64,000 bases of DNA from Cristatella mucedo. Lineage: Eukaryota; Bryozoa; Phylactolaemata; Cristatellidae. The notes beneath the pieces were generated by a model. The model saw only the letters and a program-made list of their open reading frames with translations, did not search any database and was not told where the DNA came from. Positions 11,367 through 28,135 of this stretch are shown piece after piece. A program made the translations under genes and the position numbers. Where the stretch lies: NCBI GenBank assembly GCA_009760855.2, contig WPIO01000113.1, positions 1,004,001 through 1,068,000 on the forward strand, read 5' to 3'. Positions within the stretch are counted from its first letter, which is position 1. Each line of letters opens with the position of its first letter.

Positions 11367-12690
11367 GCAGCATGCACAGTGTAGCTCACATAAGCGTCAA
11401 ATCATAGGGACTCACTAGATGCAGTAATAAATGAGTGGTATTTTACTATCTTTTTAAATATGGACAAGCCAGAGATGTCGTGACGCAGGTCAAGAGTTTC
11501 AGGCATTGGGAGAATGCGAAAGAAAGGCGTGGTATCCAAAAGATTTTACGTTTATACGAGATATAGGTGAACACTTCGATTCCGAAATGGGGGTGGTACG
11601 ATGCTTAGCCTGGTAGGGGAGAAGATCTCGTAGGCAGGCTGGAGCCAAAGAATGAACGAACATGAAAGTGAATGACAACACGTTAAAGTCGGTGTGTACC
11701 CAGGCTGGGTTCGGTTTGTTGGGACCAGGCGGCTGTAATGAGGGTCACCGGCTAGGCCGGGGTCGGACCTCTGCACTGCCGGATGTGTGGTGACGAGAGG
11801 TCACCGGGGCTCTTGGGTACGGGAAGTTGGCCAAGTAAGTCGTGGTGTCGGAGGCTCCCGGTCTCACCGAGTTATGAACCTGGATTCGTGCAGGCGTGCT
11901 CCGGCGATGCCGCCACGCACGCAGGGGAACGAGTGCCCAAGGCCCGAGCGGAGCTGGATAGCTCGCTCGTTGTTGACTTGTTCATACCGCCTCCCCCGTG
12001 TAGCGTGTTCGTGACCCCCCCCCCCGTGTGTTGGCGTCTTTCGGTGGAAGCTTACGACTGTGGTAGTGGTCGACTCGGACTAGCCAGCAGTTACTCAGCC
12101 AGCCGGGTTTTGGATGGCGTACGCTCGTACTGTTAGAATCGGAGTCGGTACAACGACAGGACTGCAGAAGCCGACTGACCCCAACTAACACGCCGAGTTT
12201 TTCACCAGCTTCAAGCAGCGCCTGATTTAGGCACATGCCGATAGGCCAGCACGTAGTGAGTTTCAGTGGATGTCAGCAATGCATGCAGCAAGGGAGCTGA
12301 GAGAACTTGATGTGCTCGAGGGCTTGGAGGGATCAAAGCAAAAGTATAGCTGAGTGTCTGTCATCTGCATAGAAGTGAAAGCCTAGATTGCGCTCGGCAG
12401 TCGCATCAGCAAGAGGATGAGTACGTAACCGCGAAGAGAACAGGACCAAGCACGAAGCCCTGGAGTACTCAATATGTCCAGGTTTCCTCGGATGATCTTC
12501 GTCAATTCTCATCAATACCCTGGAGCTTCCCACTGAGATACGACCTGAATCATTGCAGTGCAACGCCAGTAACGCCCAGGCGAGATGAGAGTCACTCGGG
12601 AAATAGTTAGCGATCGATGGTATCAAAAGCTGCCGAAATATCAAGCAAAGTAAGCAGAGATACTCTCTCTACCTATGTGTATGCCGTGGC
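11364..12690 (-). mobile_element. LINE-B fragment, interrupted by GC-rich element S1
   Basis: Reverse complement of LINE-B. It begins internally, with no hairpin at the left edge, runs to 11694, and resumes at 12193 with the TTTTTCACCAGCTTCAAGCA block. It continues through FHFYADDRHSAI (RT motif C, about 12360-12390) to the motif A region near 12640. About 100 bp of LINE-B is missing across the S1 insertion. Many frame breaks. Confidence 0.8.
11695..12192 (+). mobile_element. Unnamed GC-rich element S1 (partial copy)
   Basis: Starts TGTACCCAGGCTGGGTTCGG and is nearly identical to 14045-14402 over its shared parts, including GATGCCGCCACGCACGCAGG and a poly-C run. S1 has an extra 139 bp (11745-11883) that S2 lacks, and lacks the last ~228 bp of S2. 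It sits inside LINE-B. Both copies have open frames of about 100 codons, but the poly-C run differs in length and shifts frame, so no protein is inferred. Strand is arbitrary. Confidence 0.75.
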
Positions 12691-12966
12691 TTTTGCGACA
12701 CTAAGTTGGTGGCTATCACGGCTTCACGTTCTCATGACGTGGGAGCAGCCGATTGCTGAGCGTTTGCGAGGTGACATCAACTGCGACGACAGTATTTGCT
12801 ATTAGCTATTATTTGTGATTAGCCCTCATTGTCAAGAGCTGTTTATCAGCAGCAACGATGCTGAGTGGTTGGAATCAGTAGCGAAACTGACTAACCGCCG
12901 TCCTATCCACTTGCCTTGCCCATCGGCAACTGTAAAAAGAGATAGCGGCATTGAGAAGGGAATGTG
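12691..12966. other. No recognisable feature
   Basis: Unique spacer between two LINE-B fragments. Confidence 0.4.
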
Positions 12967-13056
12967 ACTCCCTTTGCAGCAAATGTAAAGCGCCTAGAAA
13001 GAGATTAAGTTCTCTGAGGGCGCTTTATCAAGTGCATTATTATTATTGTTGTTATA
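12967..13056 (+). mobile_element. LINE-B 3' end (hairpin and ATT tail)
   Basis: The plus strand reads CCCTTTGCAGCAAATGTAAA, then the AGCGCC..GGGCGCT hairpin and an ATTATTATT tail. The copy is cut to about 90 bp. Confidence 0.85.
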
Positions 13057-13949
13057 GCCTCCGTAGAGCACCTGCCTCAGCTGAAGTCGCTAATCAACCG
13101 TATGCAACTAGCGCCAACCACTCAGGTGGGGGTGGGGGCAGTCGGCTCCGTCGTCGCCAGAATCAGGTAAGCATGTGATGGCTTGGCTGTCCCACTTGAT
13201 TCGGCGAGCTCCCGCCCGGAACGATTGCGGATGAGCGTGTTTGTCGTCTCGGAGAGGTGGTGCATGCAGAGCTCTCTTAAAAAATTGTAGGCCCAACGCT
13301 TGTAGAAATAGCACCCCTAGCACGAGTCATCTTCAATGCCTTCATCGCCGCAGTAGTATCAAGATAATTGTGAAAGCCACATGCACAATAAGCATACTTT
13401 ATTTACGTATATAAGTATAAGCACACTTAAAACAAGTATAGGTAAGGCTATTGAATCTCTATCCAAGTGCCTGTCATTTCATGTGCAAGCAGGACTCGAG
13501 CTCCTAACCTCTGACATATAACCTACCCACCGTACCTTTTGTAGCAGAAGTCGGCATTTGTATTAGGAAGTTTTGAAAGGCTGTACAATAGCTCGGATCG
13601 CGCGTACTAGTTTTACGGAGAATCCCTAATCAATAGCTCGCAGGAGTGAGTAGCAGTGACTTACTTCAGAGATTCCCAGAAAAGAAATAAAACGATAGAT
13701 TTAAGCAGCTAATTTTAACTAGTCAAACTCTCCTCTCTCCCCTCTCTCAATCTCTCTCTCTTCTCTCTCTGTCCTCTCTTTCTTTCATCGGCCTAGACCT
13801 GGTTCAAATTCGCACAAATGGGCGTGGGCATCAGGATTGACGTGAAATTTAAGTTGAAAGCTACTTCATATGTGCTTCGAAGTTGTACGGCGGCAAACTG
13901 AGTAGTAACTGAAAACTTTTCGTCATCTTCAGCATGATTTTACAGCCTA
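13057..13949. other. No recognisable gene; CT-rich stretch
   Basis: Unique sequence with an impure CT-rich run at 13728-13790. No exon was recognised on either strand. Confidence 0.45.
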
Positions 13950-15562
13950 ATATTATTAATCATAATAATGTACTCCAGGAGAACGTAATCTCTTCCTACA
14001 CGATTTAAATTGCTGCAAAGGAGGCACGATCGAATGGTTAGTGATGTACCCAGGCTGGGTTCGGTTGGCTGGGACCAGACGGCTTTAGTGAGGGATTCGT
14101 GCAGGCGTGCTCCGGCGATGCCGCCACGCACGCAGGGGAACGAGTGCCCAAGGCCCGAGCGGAGCTGGATAGCTCGCTCGTTGTTGACTTGTTCATACCG
14201 CCTCCCCCGTGTAGCGTGTTCGTGACCCCCCCCCCGTGTGTTGGCGTCTTTCGGTGGAAGCTTACGACTGTGGTAGTGGTCGACTCGGACTAGCCAGCAG
14301 TTACTCAGCCAGCCGGGTTTTGGACGGCGTACGCTCGTACTGTTGGATTCGGAGTCGGTACAACGACAGGACTGCAGAAGCCGACTGACCCCAACTAACA
14401 CGTTTGTTCGCGCTTGCTGCGTCGTCTTGCGCCCCAGTAGTGTACTGTGTATAGGACCCTCCCTGTAGACTTGTTTAGTTGCTCTGTTATTGTTGGCGCA
14501 TGCGTTATAAAGATGTTTAACCTGACGGCCGCTCGTCTTACCCGAGGTCGGCGGCATGGCGAGCGGTAGCGTGGCCGGAGTATGGCGGGGTTTGGCGGGA
14601 ATTAGCCTTTGACCTCAGGAACTCGGTTACAGTGATAGCATGCTGAATAAATAACAAGAATAACATGGTTAGGGGTGAAATGCATAGGGTCAGAATGCTA
14701 GTGTGGTTAGAGGCAGCATGCACAGTGTCAGCACGAATAGGCACATAAAGGTCAAAACACAGGGACCCACTAAATGCTGTTATAAGTAGATGCATTTTCC
14801 TTTTCTTTTTAAATGTGGACAAGTCAAGACATGTTGTGCCGTAGGTCAGGGAAGGTGTGTTCTGGGCTTTAGGAGTATACGAACTAAATCCACGGTCTCC
14901 AAAAGATCTGTGATTTGTAGGAGTTATGGGTAAACATTTAAGATTCCAAAAAGTGGGTGGTACGTCGTTTGGTCGGTTAGGGGAATAGATCTGCTAAATA
15001 TGATGGTGCCAAAGAATAAAGACACCTAAAATCTAGTGACAAAAACCTTGAAGTCGATGCGTTGCTTGACTGCTAGCCATTGCAGGTCGGCAAAAAGTGA
15101 TCCGATGTCACCACGGCGATGCTCACGACGGACAAGTCTAGGTGCAGGGTTTTGCACCAGCTTAAGCACCTGATTACACATGCCGGTGGACCACCACGCA
15201 GTGAGTTAGAGAAATCAAGACGGAATTCACAAATGCTTGGACCAACTAGCATGAGGTATCTCTGTCTAAACAGCCCGAATTTTAGCAAAGTTATGCAGCC
15301 GTAAGTTTGGAGATTTGATTTTTGAGCTGATGTGATCATCTAATTAAAAGTCACTTTGGAACATGACACACACATTTCGTGCAGCTTCAGCTAGAGATAT
15401 GCTGGCAGAACAAATTGTGAGCGTTAATTTTTCCAATATCTTAATCGTACTTGGTTTTCCCATAACCGGTAAGATGGTTTTATGCTCATTCAATTTAAGA
15501 AAGTTGACTGTCATCCATGTGCTGATTTCATCAATGCACGCAGCAAAAGAGTTGAGAGTAAT
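13950..15562 (-). mobile_element. LINE-B copy, interrupted by element S2
   Basis: Reverse complement of LINE-B from its ATT tail (13951-13975) inward. It is interrupted at 14046-14630 by S2 and continues collinearly to about 15562, where the sequence upstream of the thumb region (AAGAAAGTTGACTGTCATCC on the plus strand) is reached. Directly abuts another LINE-B 3' end at 15563. Confidence 0.85.
14046..14630 (+). mobile_element. Unnamed GC-rich element S2, 585 bp, with 6-bp target duplication
   Basis: A GC-rich block inserted in LINE-B. AGTGAT occurs at 14040-14045 and 14631-14636, and the LINE-B consensus has this site once, so a 6-bp target-site duplication is supported. The ends are GTACCCAGG and CGGTTAC; the reversed right end (GTAACCGAG) is only weakly similar to the left end. 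No poly-A or microsatellite tail and no RT motif. No encoded protein was recognised. It could be a non-autonomous DNA transposon or an unusual SINE. Strand is arbitrary. Confidence 0.75.
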
Positions 15563-16060
15563 AAAAGTAATAATAATGCACTTTTAAGCACCATCAGAGA
15601 ACTCAATTTCTTCCTAAGCGCTTTACATTTGCTGCAAAGGGAAACGCGATTGAATGGTGATTAACAGCATGCTTGATAAACGACATGAACAACGTGGTTA
15701 GGGTTGACATACACAGGGTCAGCATGCAAGTGTGGTTAGTGGCAGCATGCACAGTGTCAGCACGCATAAGCACATGAACGGCGAATCATAGGTAACCACT
15801 AAATGCTGTCCTAAATAGGTGTTTTGAATTTCTTTTCAAATGTGGTCAAGTCAGGGGATGTTCCGACGCAAGTCGAGAGTGAGTTCTAGGCTTTGGCAGC
15901 ATACGAACTAAATGCACGGTCTCCAAAGGATTGGAGGTTTGTACAAGGTATTGGTAAACTGTTGGATTCCGAAAAGCGGGTGCTACGATGCTTGGCCTGG
16001 TGGGGTAGTAGAACTGAGAGATAGGCTGGAGCCAAATAATGAATGCAGAGATGAACGTAC
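15563..16060 (-). mobile_element. LINE-B 3' copy
   Basis: Reverse complement from the tail (AATAATAATGCACTT) and hairpin at 15566-15620 through the GGTCAGCATGCAAGTGTGGT block to the region encoding [20 protein letters not shown] (about 15980-16050). 5'-truncated. Confidence 0.85.
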
Positions 16061-16229
16061 GCTAGCACTACGCATCGCACAAATAATACCTACATAAATA
16101 CCTACCTTTATGACCTAACCAAACATGCAAGGATCAAATTTTCTTAAATACAAATGAATTAACATTTGCAGACTAATTCAAAGTAAACGAAGTGCTCGTT
16201 AGTTGTGTATAGTTCAATTTAATTTGTCG

Positions 16230-16440
16230 ACTGTGTGCTTATGCGTGCTGACACCGTGCATGCTAGCCATAATTGCATGCTTACTTTGTGTATGTCGCCT
16301 CAAACCGTGCTTTGCTTGTTGACGGTGAGCATGCTACCGCTAAACAACAATTCAAGCATGCTTCCTTTAGAGCATATGTAAAGTCCCTAGAAAGATATTA
16401 GCTTATTTGAGGGCGCTAAAAAATACGTTAATATAATTAT
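16230..16440 (+). mobile_element. LINE-B 3' end, diverged
   Basis: Plus-strand LINE-B terminal region: GTGTGCTTATGCGTGCTGAC, then CATGCTGCC-like blocks, then a decayed hairpin (GTAAAGTCCCTAGAAAGA..GAGGGCGCT) ending near 16420. Confidence 0.7.
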
Positions 16441-16446
16441 CTTTGT

Positions 16447-16600
16447 TGCTTTTCACGACCTCGGTCCCGAGGTTGTTGGTTCGAATCCGGTAGTCGACAG
16501 TTCTTTGTCGCCGCTGCAAGCGGCCGCGATAGCCGTGAAGGCTCTTTAGTCGCTATACGAAAGAGGCTGTTAATTAGCTAGTATTTCTTATTTGCATTTC
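16447..16600 (+). mobile_element. SINE-1 copy, 5'-truncated
   Basis: tRNA-derived SINE. It has the box B GTTGGTTCGAATCCGG, the CGCCGCTGCAAGCGG block, GATAGCCGTGAAGGCTC and the GAGGCTGTTAATTAGCTAGT tail followed by TATTTCTTATTT. The box A region is missing. Confidence 0.8.
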
Positions 16601-16624
16601 TTATGTTTATATATATGTATATAT

Positions 16625-16748
16625 GTACCTCCGTCAGTAACTCCACAAAGTCATAAAGACCATGCGGGTGTTACGAAGGAGAGTTTTGTATAGCGCATTC
16701 ATAGCCTAAGCGGCTTTCGGTACGCATTTATCATTAAATAGACGTAAG
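16625..16748 (-). mobile_element. LINE-A terminal fragment
   Basis: The plus strand shows the reversed LINE-A 3' end: CCTCCGTCAGTAACTCCACA, GTTACGAAGGAGAGTTTTGT and CCTAAGCGGCTTTCGGTACG. Only about 120 bp remain. Confidence 0.85.
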
Positions 16749-17265
16749 CGGTGCGAAAATATTACGAATTGCTGACAAAAGCATGCTGAATTCAAGCGGC
16801 TGCTAGTTACACGATTATCTGTCCAAGATTTTGGTAGATGCGGCAATTATCGACTCCTTAGCTACCGCGGACCCTGCTCCGGAAAATAAATTATCCCGGT
16901 GCATGTACGGTTGCCAAGCATTAGTCACGTCCGGTTAGCCAGGCTATGTGAGGGTCATATAACGGAGGGCGTTTATCAGCGTACTAACGCAAGTAAATAA
17001 ACCATGAATAGCCTGCGATAGCCGTTCACTGAAGCTGTGTGCCATCCGCCTAAGAGCAGTTCATAGCTTGGCTTTTTTAAGATGTGTTGACTGCTTGAAT
17101 TGCTATAACTATCAGTCGGAGAGTAACCTTGTGACCGCGTAGAAGCTCGTCCCCCGGCTCTCTACCGGTGGACTGTGCGATGCAGTGCTGCGGTGCGGTT
17201 AAAACACAGGCGGCCACAAATGGGTGCCGAAAGTAACAGTTTATTGTGGGCCTGTTCGTAGCGGT
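16749..17265. other. No recognisable feature
   Basis: Unique, moderately GC-rich sequence. No gene was recognised. Confidence 0.4.
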
Positions 17266-17545
17266 TACGCGCCGGCGCAAGCGCTTTACGCGGCGCGTAC
17301 CGGACCAACGGGGTTCACTGCGCGAACTCCCGAAGCCCGACTATAATTACTACCCTACGCGTTTACGCGGCGTGTACCGGACCGACGGAGTTAACTGCGC
17401 GAACTCCCGAAGTCCGAGTATAATAACTACCCTGTGCGTTTACGCGGCGCGTATCGGTCCGACGGAGTTAACTGCACGAACTCCCGAAGCCCGACTATAA
17501 TAACTACCCTACGCGTTTACGCGGCGTGTACCGGACCGACGGTCA
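17266..17545. repeat. 77-bp minisatellite, about 3.5 copies
   Basis: The TTTACGCGGCG landmark recurs at 17285, 17362, 17439 and 17516, exactly 77 bp apart. Units are CpG-rich and contain ACCGGACCGACGGAGTTAAC and GCGCGAACTCCCGAAG. The period is not a multiple of three, so this is not a protein repeat. Confidence 0.92.
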
Positions 17546-17610
17546 ATTTGTTAGAATTCAGAAGCCTGCAACGGAGTAAATCTCTGTCGTCAGCAGGCTG
17601 CCTTGGGTTA

Positions 17611-17744
<134 letters not shown>

Positions 17745-17906
17745 TGGTGGGTTAGTAGTCGCAAATGTGGGCAGTCACTGACAAGACAAGAGACGCTGAG
17801 GCCTGCTGCTTAGAAGGCGACCTTTGTGAACGAGCACACCGTGCAGAGGAACTGGGCGTCGGTCGTTAGCTTGTCAGTAGCACAATTGCATGTGAACAAA
17901 CTGGAT

Positions 17907-18008
17907 GCTTATAATAATAATAATACTTGTGATATAGCACCCTCAGAGAACTCAATCTCTTTCTAGGCACTTTACATTTGCTGCAAAAGAAGCATGATCG
18001 AATGACCC
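17907..18008 (-). mobile_element. LINE-B 3' end fragment
   Basis: The plus strand has AATAATAATAATACTTGTGA, GCACCCTCAGAGAACTCAAT and a TTGCTGCAAAAGAAGCATGA block. This is about 100 bp of the reversed LINE-B terminus. Confidence 0.8.
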
Positions 18009-18590
18009 AACCGAAGGAAAACTTGAGCTGCAGCTGCTGAGATTAGACAGCTTGTACCGGTTGAAGGTCCCAAGGGGCTTTTCTGCCGCCGTCTACCGAC
18101 GCCTTTCGACCACCTGCAGCCACCTTGCTGCTGGTGAGTATAAGATCTGCCACTGCTAATTTACGAGGTATATTTAGGGCTGCTGTGAATAATTGACCAG
18201 CTGCTGCTGCTGCTGCACTTCATCTTGCCGGCTTGTACCGATTTACGAACAACTCTTAATGACGAAGCACTTCCAGGTTTCGGAAGTAAAATTGAGACCG
18301 AGACTTTGGCTCAGGCAGAAAGCAGGGCAGCCGCTCTCCTGTGGTGCAGGCAGGCATCGCCGAGTTTTCAGGGCCACCGGATTGCTGCTGGAGCTCGAAA
18401 ACACCAGTACCCTGGCACCATCCAAGGCATTGCGTGCGACAAAAGCAACCGAGTCGCACACGGCGGCGGTGCCATCACATCCGTCTGATGCCGCCAGCAG
18501 CAGCTCGGCCCTAATGCAGCAAAGCAGCGAGGCATGCTGCGGCGGCGAGGCGGCGGGGACGGGGGCCGGGGGCAGGGGCAGCACACTCAC

Positions 18591-25180
<6,590 letters not shown>

Positions 25181-25254
25181 GCCCTCTCGACCTTGGGCGC
25201 AGCTGATATTGTTTTTGTCGGACCCTAGCTCTCGGTGTCCGTCCTAGGCCTAAT

Positions 25255-25370
25255 TATTCTTGGCTAGTCCTCGGCTAGCCATTGGCCAGCCATTGGCTGG
25301 CCCTTGGCCAGTCCTTGGTCAGCCCTTGACCAGTCCTTGGCCTGTCCTTGGCCAATCCTAGGCTAGTCCG
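25255..25370. repeat. 10-11 bp minisatellite around TTGGCCAGTCC
   Basis: Repeated CTTGGCCAGTC, CATTGGCCAGC and CCTTGGTCAGC units, about ten degenerate copies. Many units contain the palindrome TGGCCA. Confidence 0.88.
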
Positions 25371-25379
25371 CCTGCTACG

Positions 25380-25455
25380 GTTGCTCTAGGTGCCCTAGTC
25401 AGACCCACTAAGGCAAGGGCTAATATCGCGGCTAGCCTGAGAGCTGCTCCGTTGC
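25380..25455 (+). repeat. Dispersed repeat shared with 28946-29003
   Basis: CTCTAGGTGCCCTAGTCAGA, then GGCAAGGGCTAATATCGCGG and CTAGCCTGAGAGCT match GTGCTCTAGTTAAACCTAGG, GCAAGGGCTCGTATCGCGGC and TAGCTTGACAGCT at the second site. No family was recognised. Confidence 0.7.
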
Positions 25456-25962
25456 AACCTCAAAGGGGTGTCATTATTTTGAAATTTCTACATTTGTCTC
25501 ATAGTTTCAGGCGATAGTCTGGCGTCCGTTTAGGGCCGAGTAGCTTTTATTTACAAAGTTCGCAAAAAAACACCGCTCGTTTGGCACTCTACTTACGTGA
25601 ACACATTGCATTGAGCTCGAGGTAAAACTTCTGGTATAAACCTGTCTTACAAAACCATTTCTTTTACCACGTTTCTGTCATTTGCCAATAACTGAAACTT
25701 GGAAGTGCATGTTTGACTTGTTTGTCAGTCAAAATTTTTTTCTCTAAATCTTCAAAATGTGTACTGTTTTTTCTTTCTTTCTCCATTTAGTACCGTTTCG
25801 GATACAGTGTTTAGTATATTTATTTGTAACTTCGAAACACCAACTGCAATAAGTGGGTTATACGTGGAAGAGTTTTCTATTGCTCACTCAAAGCCTAAGC
25901 GTCTATAGGTCCGGATGTGGCATGCGCCCAGTAAGGGGAAACAGCGGCATCTCGGCCTTATA
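25456..25962. other. No recognisable feature
   Basis: AT-rich unique sequence. The end (25870-25905) has a short LINE-A-like GAGTTTTCTATTGCTCACTC patch. Confidence 0.4.
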
Positions 25963-26140
25963 GTGAGCCGTGATGGCACGCTAGGGAAGGCGGGTGCTTC
26001 TAATGTCATCGGGCCCGAGTCGTGGGTTCGAATCCTGCGATGAGTGATTCTTTATCGTAGCTGCAAGCGGTAGCGATAGCCGTAAAGGCTCTCCTGTCGC
26101 TAGACAAGAGAAGCGGTTAAATCGGCTGGTATTTATTGAC
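25963..26140 (+). mobile_element. SINE-1 copy, full length
   Basis: Begins GTGAGCCGTGATGGCACGCT (box A region). It has the box B GTCGTGGGTTCGAATCCTGC, then GTAGCTGCAAGCGG, GATAGCCGTAAAGGCTC and the GCGGTTAAATCGGCTGGTAT tail with TTTATT. This is one of the most complete copies. Confidence 0.88.
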
Positions 26141-27640
26141 AGTCCGAGAACGGCGTGGCCGCCGAGCTCTAGTCGCTTCGCAGCCTCGGGGTCCTAGTCT
26201 CGCTGCGCTCGTGTTCTGCCGCCACAATTCGTGGCAGCGGCCGCCTAATGGCGGCGCATGCGCGGCTACGTCCGTCGCTCGTCGCACTAGCCAACGGGCC
26301 GATGTCCTTATTGAGCCGCTACGATCTCAGCTAGCCCATCGATTGCAAGCAACTTCAGCCACAATCAGAGCACCGCCTCGCGTTAATTCTTAGTACAGAC
26401 AGTCGAACAACTTAGTGCGTAAGCCATACAGGAAAACCAAAGAACTGTCCAGGCTTCGGTTGAGCAGTTTTAGGTTTACGATCTCAACTGGCCCGAGGCT
26501 GAACTAGTTTCTCAAGCGCCGGATGGCTGGGCGGCGGCGGCGGTGGTGGGCTGAGTAGCCACACGGTCTGCTCAAAGGCGTCTTTAGGTTCGGTTGCAGT
26601 TGGTTGGGCAACGCTTCAGTCGCTCAGGATGACGTAGCAGGCTCATCCGCATAGCACTGAGCCGGAACTAACTTAATTTAGCCGTACACTGCGAACAAAT
26701 GAAGCAAGCCCACGGCGTCTGACCATGCGTCACCATTACACCGCTCTCAGCCAATCAGCAGCGGTTCCACAAGGGCAAGCTCTGCCTAATGACTGCTGCT
26801 TACTCGGGGGCTTGGCCGACAGCACGTGCGTCATCGGCTCTGGCGCCCTGGCAGGCTGGCCACTCTGTAGGGGCTCTCGGGCTCGCGATGGCTTCGCGAC
26901 GAAGAGCGAAGCCCCCCACAAACGAGTCGTGGCGTTGTCGACGACGGCTGTAATGAGTGATCTAGCAGCCGTCGTGCGTGCTGCTCCTGAGCACGTGGTG
27001 TTGAGAGAGAGAAGAGAGTGGATAGCTCGTGTACTGGCCGACGGCACAGGCAGAGAGTGAATTTCTCGGCAAGGAGCACGTCACGTGCCGGCAAGTAGCA
27101 CGACCGTTGAGCGAATGGAACGTCGGCTGGGGGGCGTCGGAACCACGTGACGGCGATGACACGCCCACAGCTCGAGGCGGATGTTCTTCGCCTGGCTCCG
27201 ATTTCGGCGAGTCCCTCATTGGCAGCTCTGGCTGCTCCTCGCTGGGTGAGTTAGCTCGGGCGCTCGCTCGCGCACGGCGGAATCCCGAGGAGCCGCTGGT
27301 GGGCTCGAGCTCGTCGCTCTGTGGCGTCGCCGCGTCAGAGAGCGACTTCGCTCTCTGCTGCTTCGCTCTCTGCGGCTTCGCTCTCTGCGGCTTCGCTCTC
27401 TGCGGCTTCGCTCTCTGCGGCATCGCTCTTTGCGGCGTCACTCTCTGCAGCGTCGCTCTCTGCAGCGTCGCTCTCTGCGTCGTCGCTCGGCGACGGCACG
27501 GCGACGCTCCGGAATCCCGTCTGAGCGACCGCTGCCGTGCTTCCTGTCCGCCGAATAGTAAGTCCGCTGCACACAGTTGCACCGCGAAGTGAGTCCGCCG
27601 CCGCGAAGTGAGTCGAGTCTGCCTCGCAGCGAGTCCACCG
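26141..27640. other. GC-rich, CpG-rich segment without a supported gene
   Basis: Base composition is clearly more GC- and CpG-rich than its neighbours. Overlapping open frames occur on both strands, for example 27029-27592 and 26962-27582, but their content comes largely from a 15-bp repeat. It could be a CpG-island promoter region, possibly 5' of SLIT, but no core promoter or signal peptide exon was recognised. Confidence 0.45.
27345..27490. repeat. 15-bp minisatellite, about ten copies
   Basis: GCTTCGCTCTCTGCG repeated with variants (GCATCGCTCTTTGCG, GCGTCGCTCTCTGCA). The period is a multiple of three, so every frame reads as a five-residue repeat (FALCG, SLSAA, or RAKPQ on the minus strand). 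Confidence 0.93.
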
Positions 27641-27984
27641 GGAGGTGCTGGTGCTTTTTTGAAATGACTATTTACTGCGCGCTGTTGTGGGGATGCTAGC
27701 TGAAATGTACATCGGGTTTGGGACGGGCTAAAAGCGCACTCCCCGGTAGGTATCGTCGCTCCGGAAGATGTTGGTGCACCCGTGTCGCGACGTACGGGAG
27801 CAATGAGCCCCGCCCCTCAATCGACTGCCGAAGCCGGACTCCGGAATCAATTGAATGTCGCCCAACTCAACCGACGTTTGATTGTTACCAAGCTTCGTAA
27901 AGGATTATATGCCAGCTCCTAGCTATGCCGTCCGTTAGCGAGATTCGCGCCATAGATTGGAATTGTTGGGAACGTATATATGTG
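27641..27984. other. No recognisable feature
   Basis: Unique sequence between the GC-rich segment and a SINE-2. Confidence 0.4.
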
Positions 27985-28135
27985 AATAATAATAATTCAT
28001 TTGTGTAGCGCTCCAAGAGAACTTAATCTCCATTCAAGCGCTTTACATATGCCTCGGGGCTCGAGCCCACGACCTCAGCAAGACCTTGGTCGGGGCGAGC
28101 ACCTTAACCGCTGGACCAATCCAGCTCGGCTTTCG
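27985..28135 (-). mobile_element. SINE-2 copy, well preserved (reference)
   Basis: The plus strand begins with the tail (AATAATAATAATTCATTTGT) and the GTAGCGCTCCAAGAGAACTT hairpin side, then CATTCAAGCGCTTTACATAT. Box B follows as GGGCTCGAGCCCACGACCTC and box A as CCTTAACCGCTGGACCAATC. On the element strand this is a tRNA-like head joined to a LINE-B-like 3' hairpin and ATT tail. Confidence 0.9.

Noticed and set aside
18243-18590. A further SLIT LRR exon directly after 18591
   Set aside because: No 72-nt splice-bounded segment with an LRR pattern was found; the minus-strand frame there is Ser/Ala rich and lacks the LxxLxLxxN pattern.
26962-27592. About 190-200 codon frames on both strands in the GC-rich segment
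   Set aside because: Most of the content comes from a 15-bp repeat and high GC; no domain, no consistent splice boundary.
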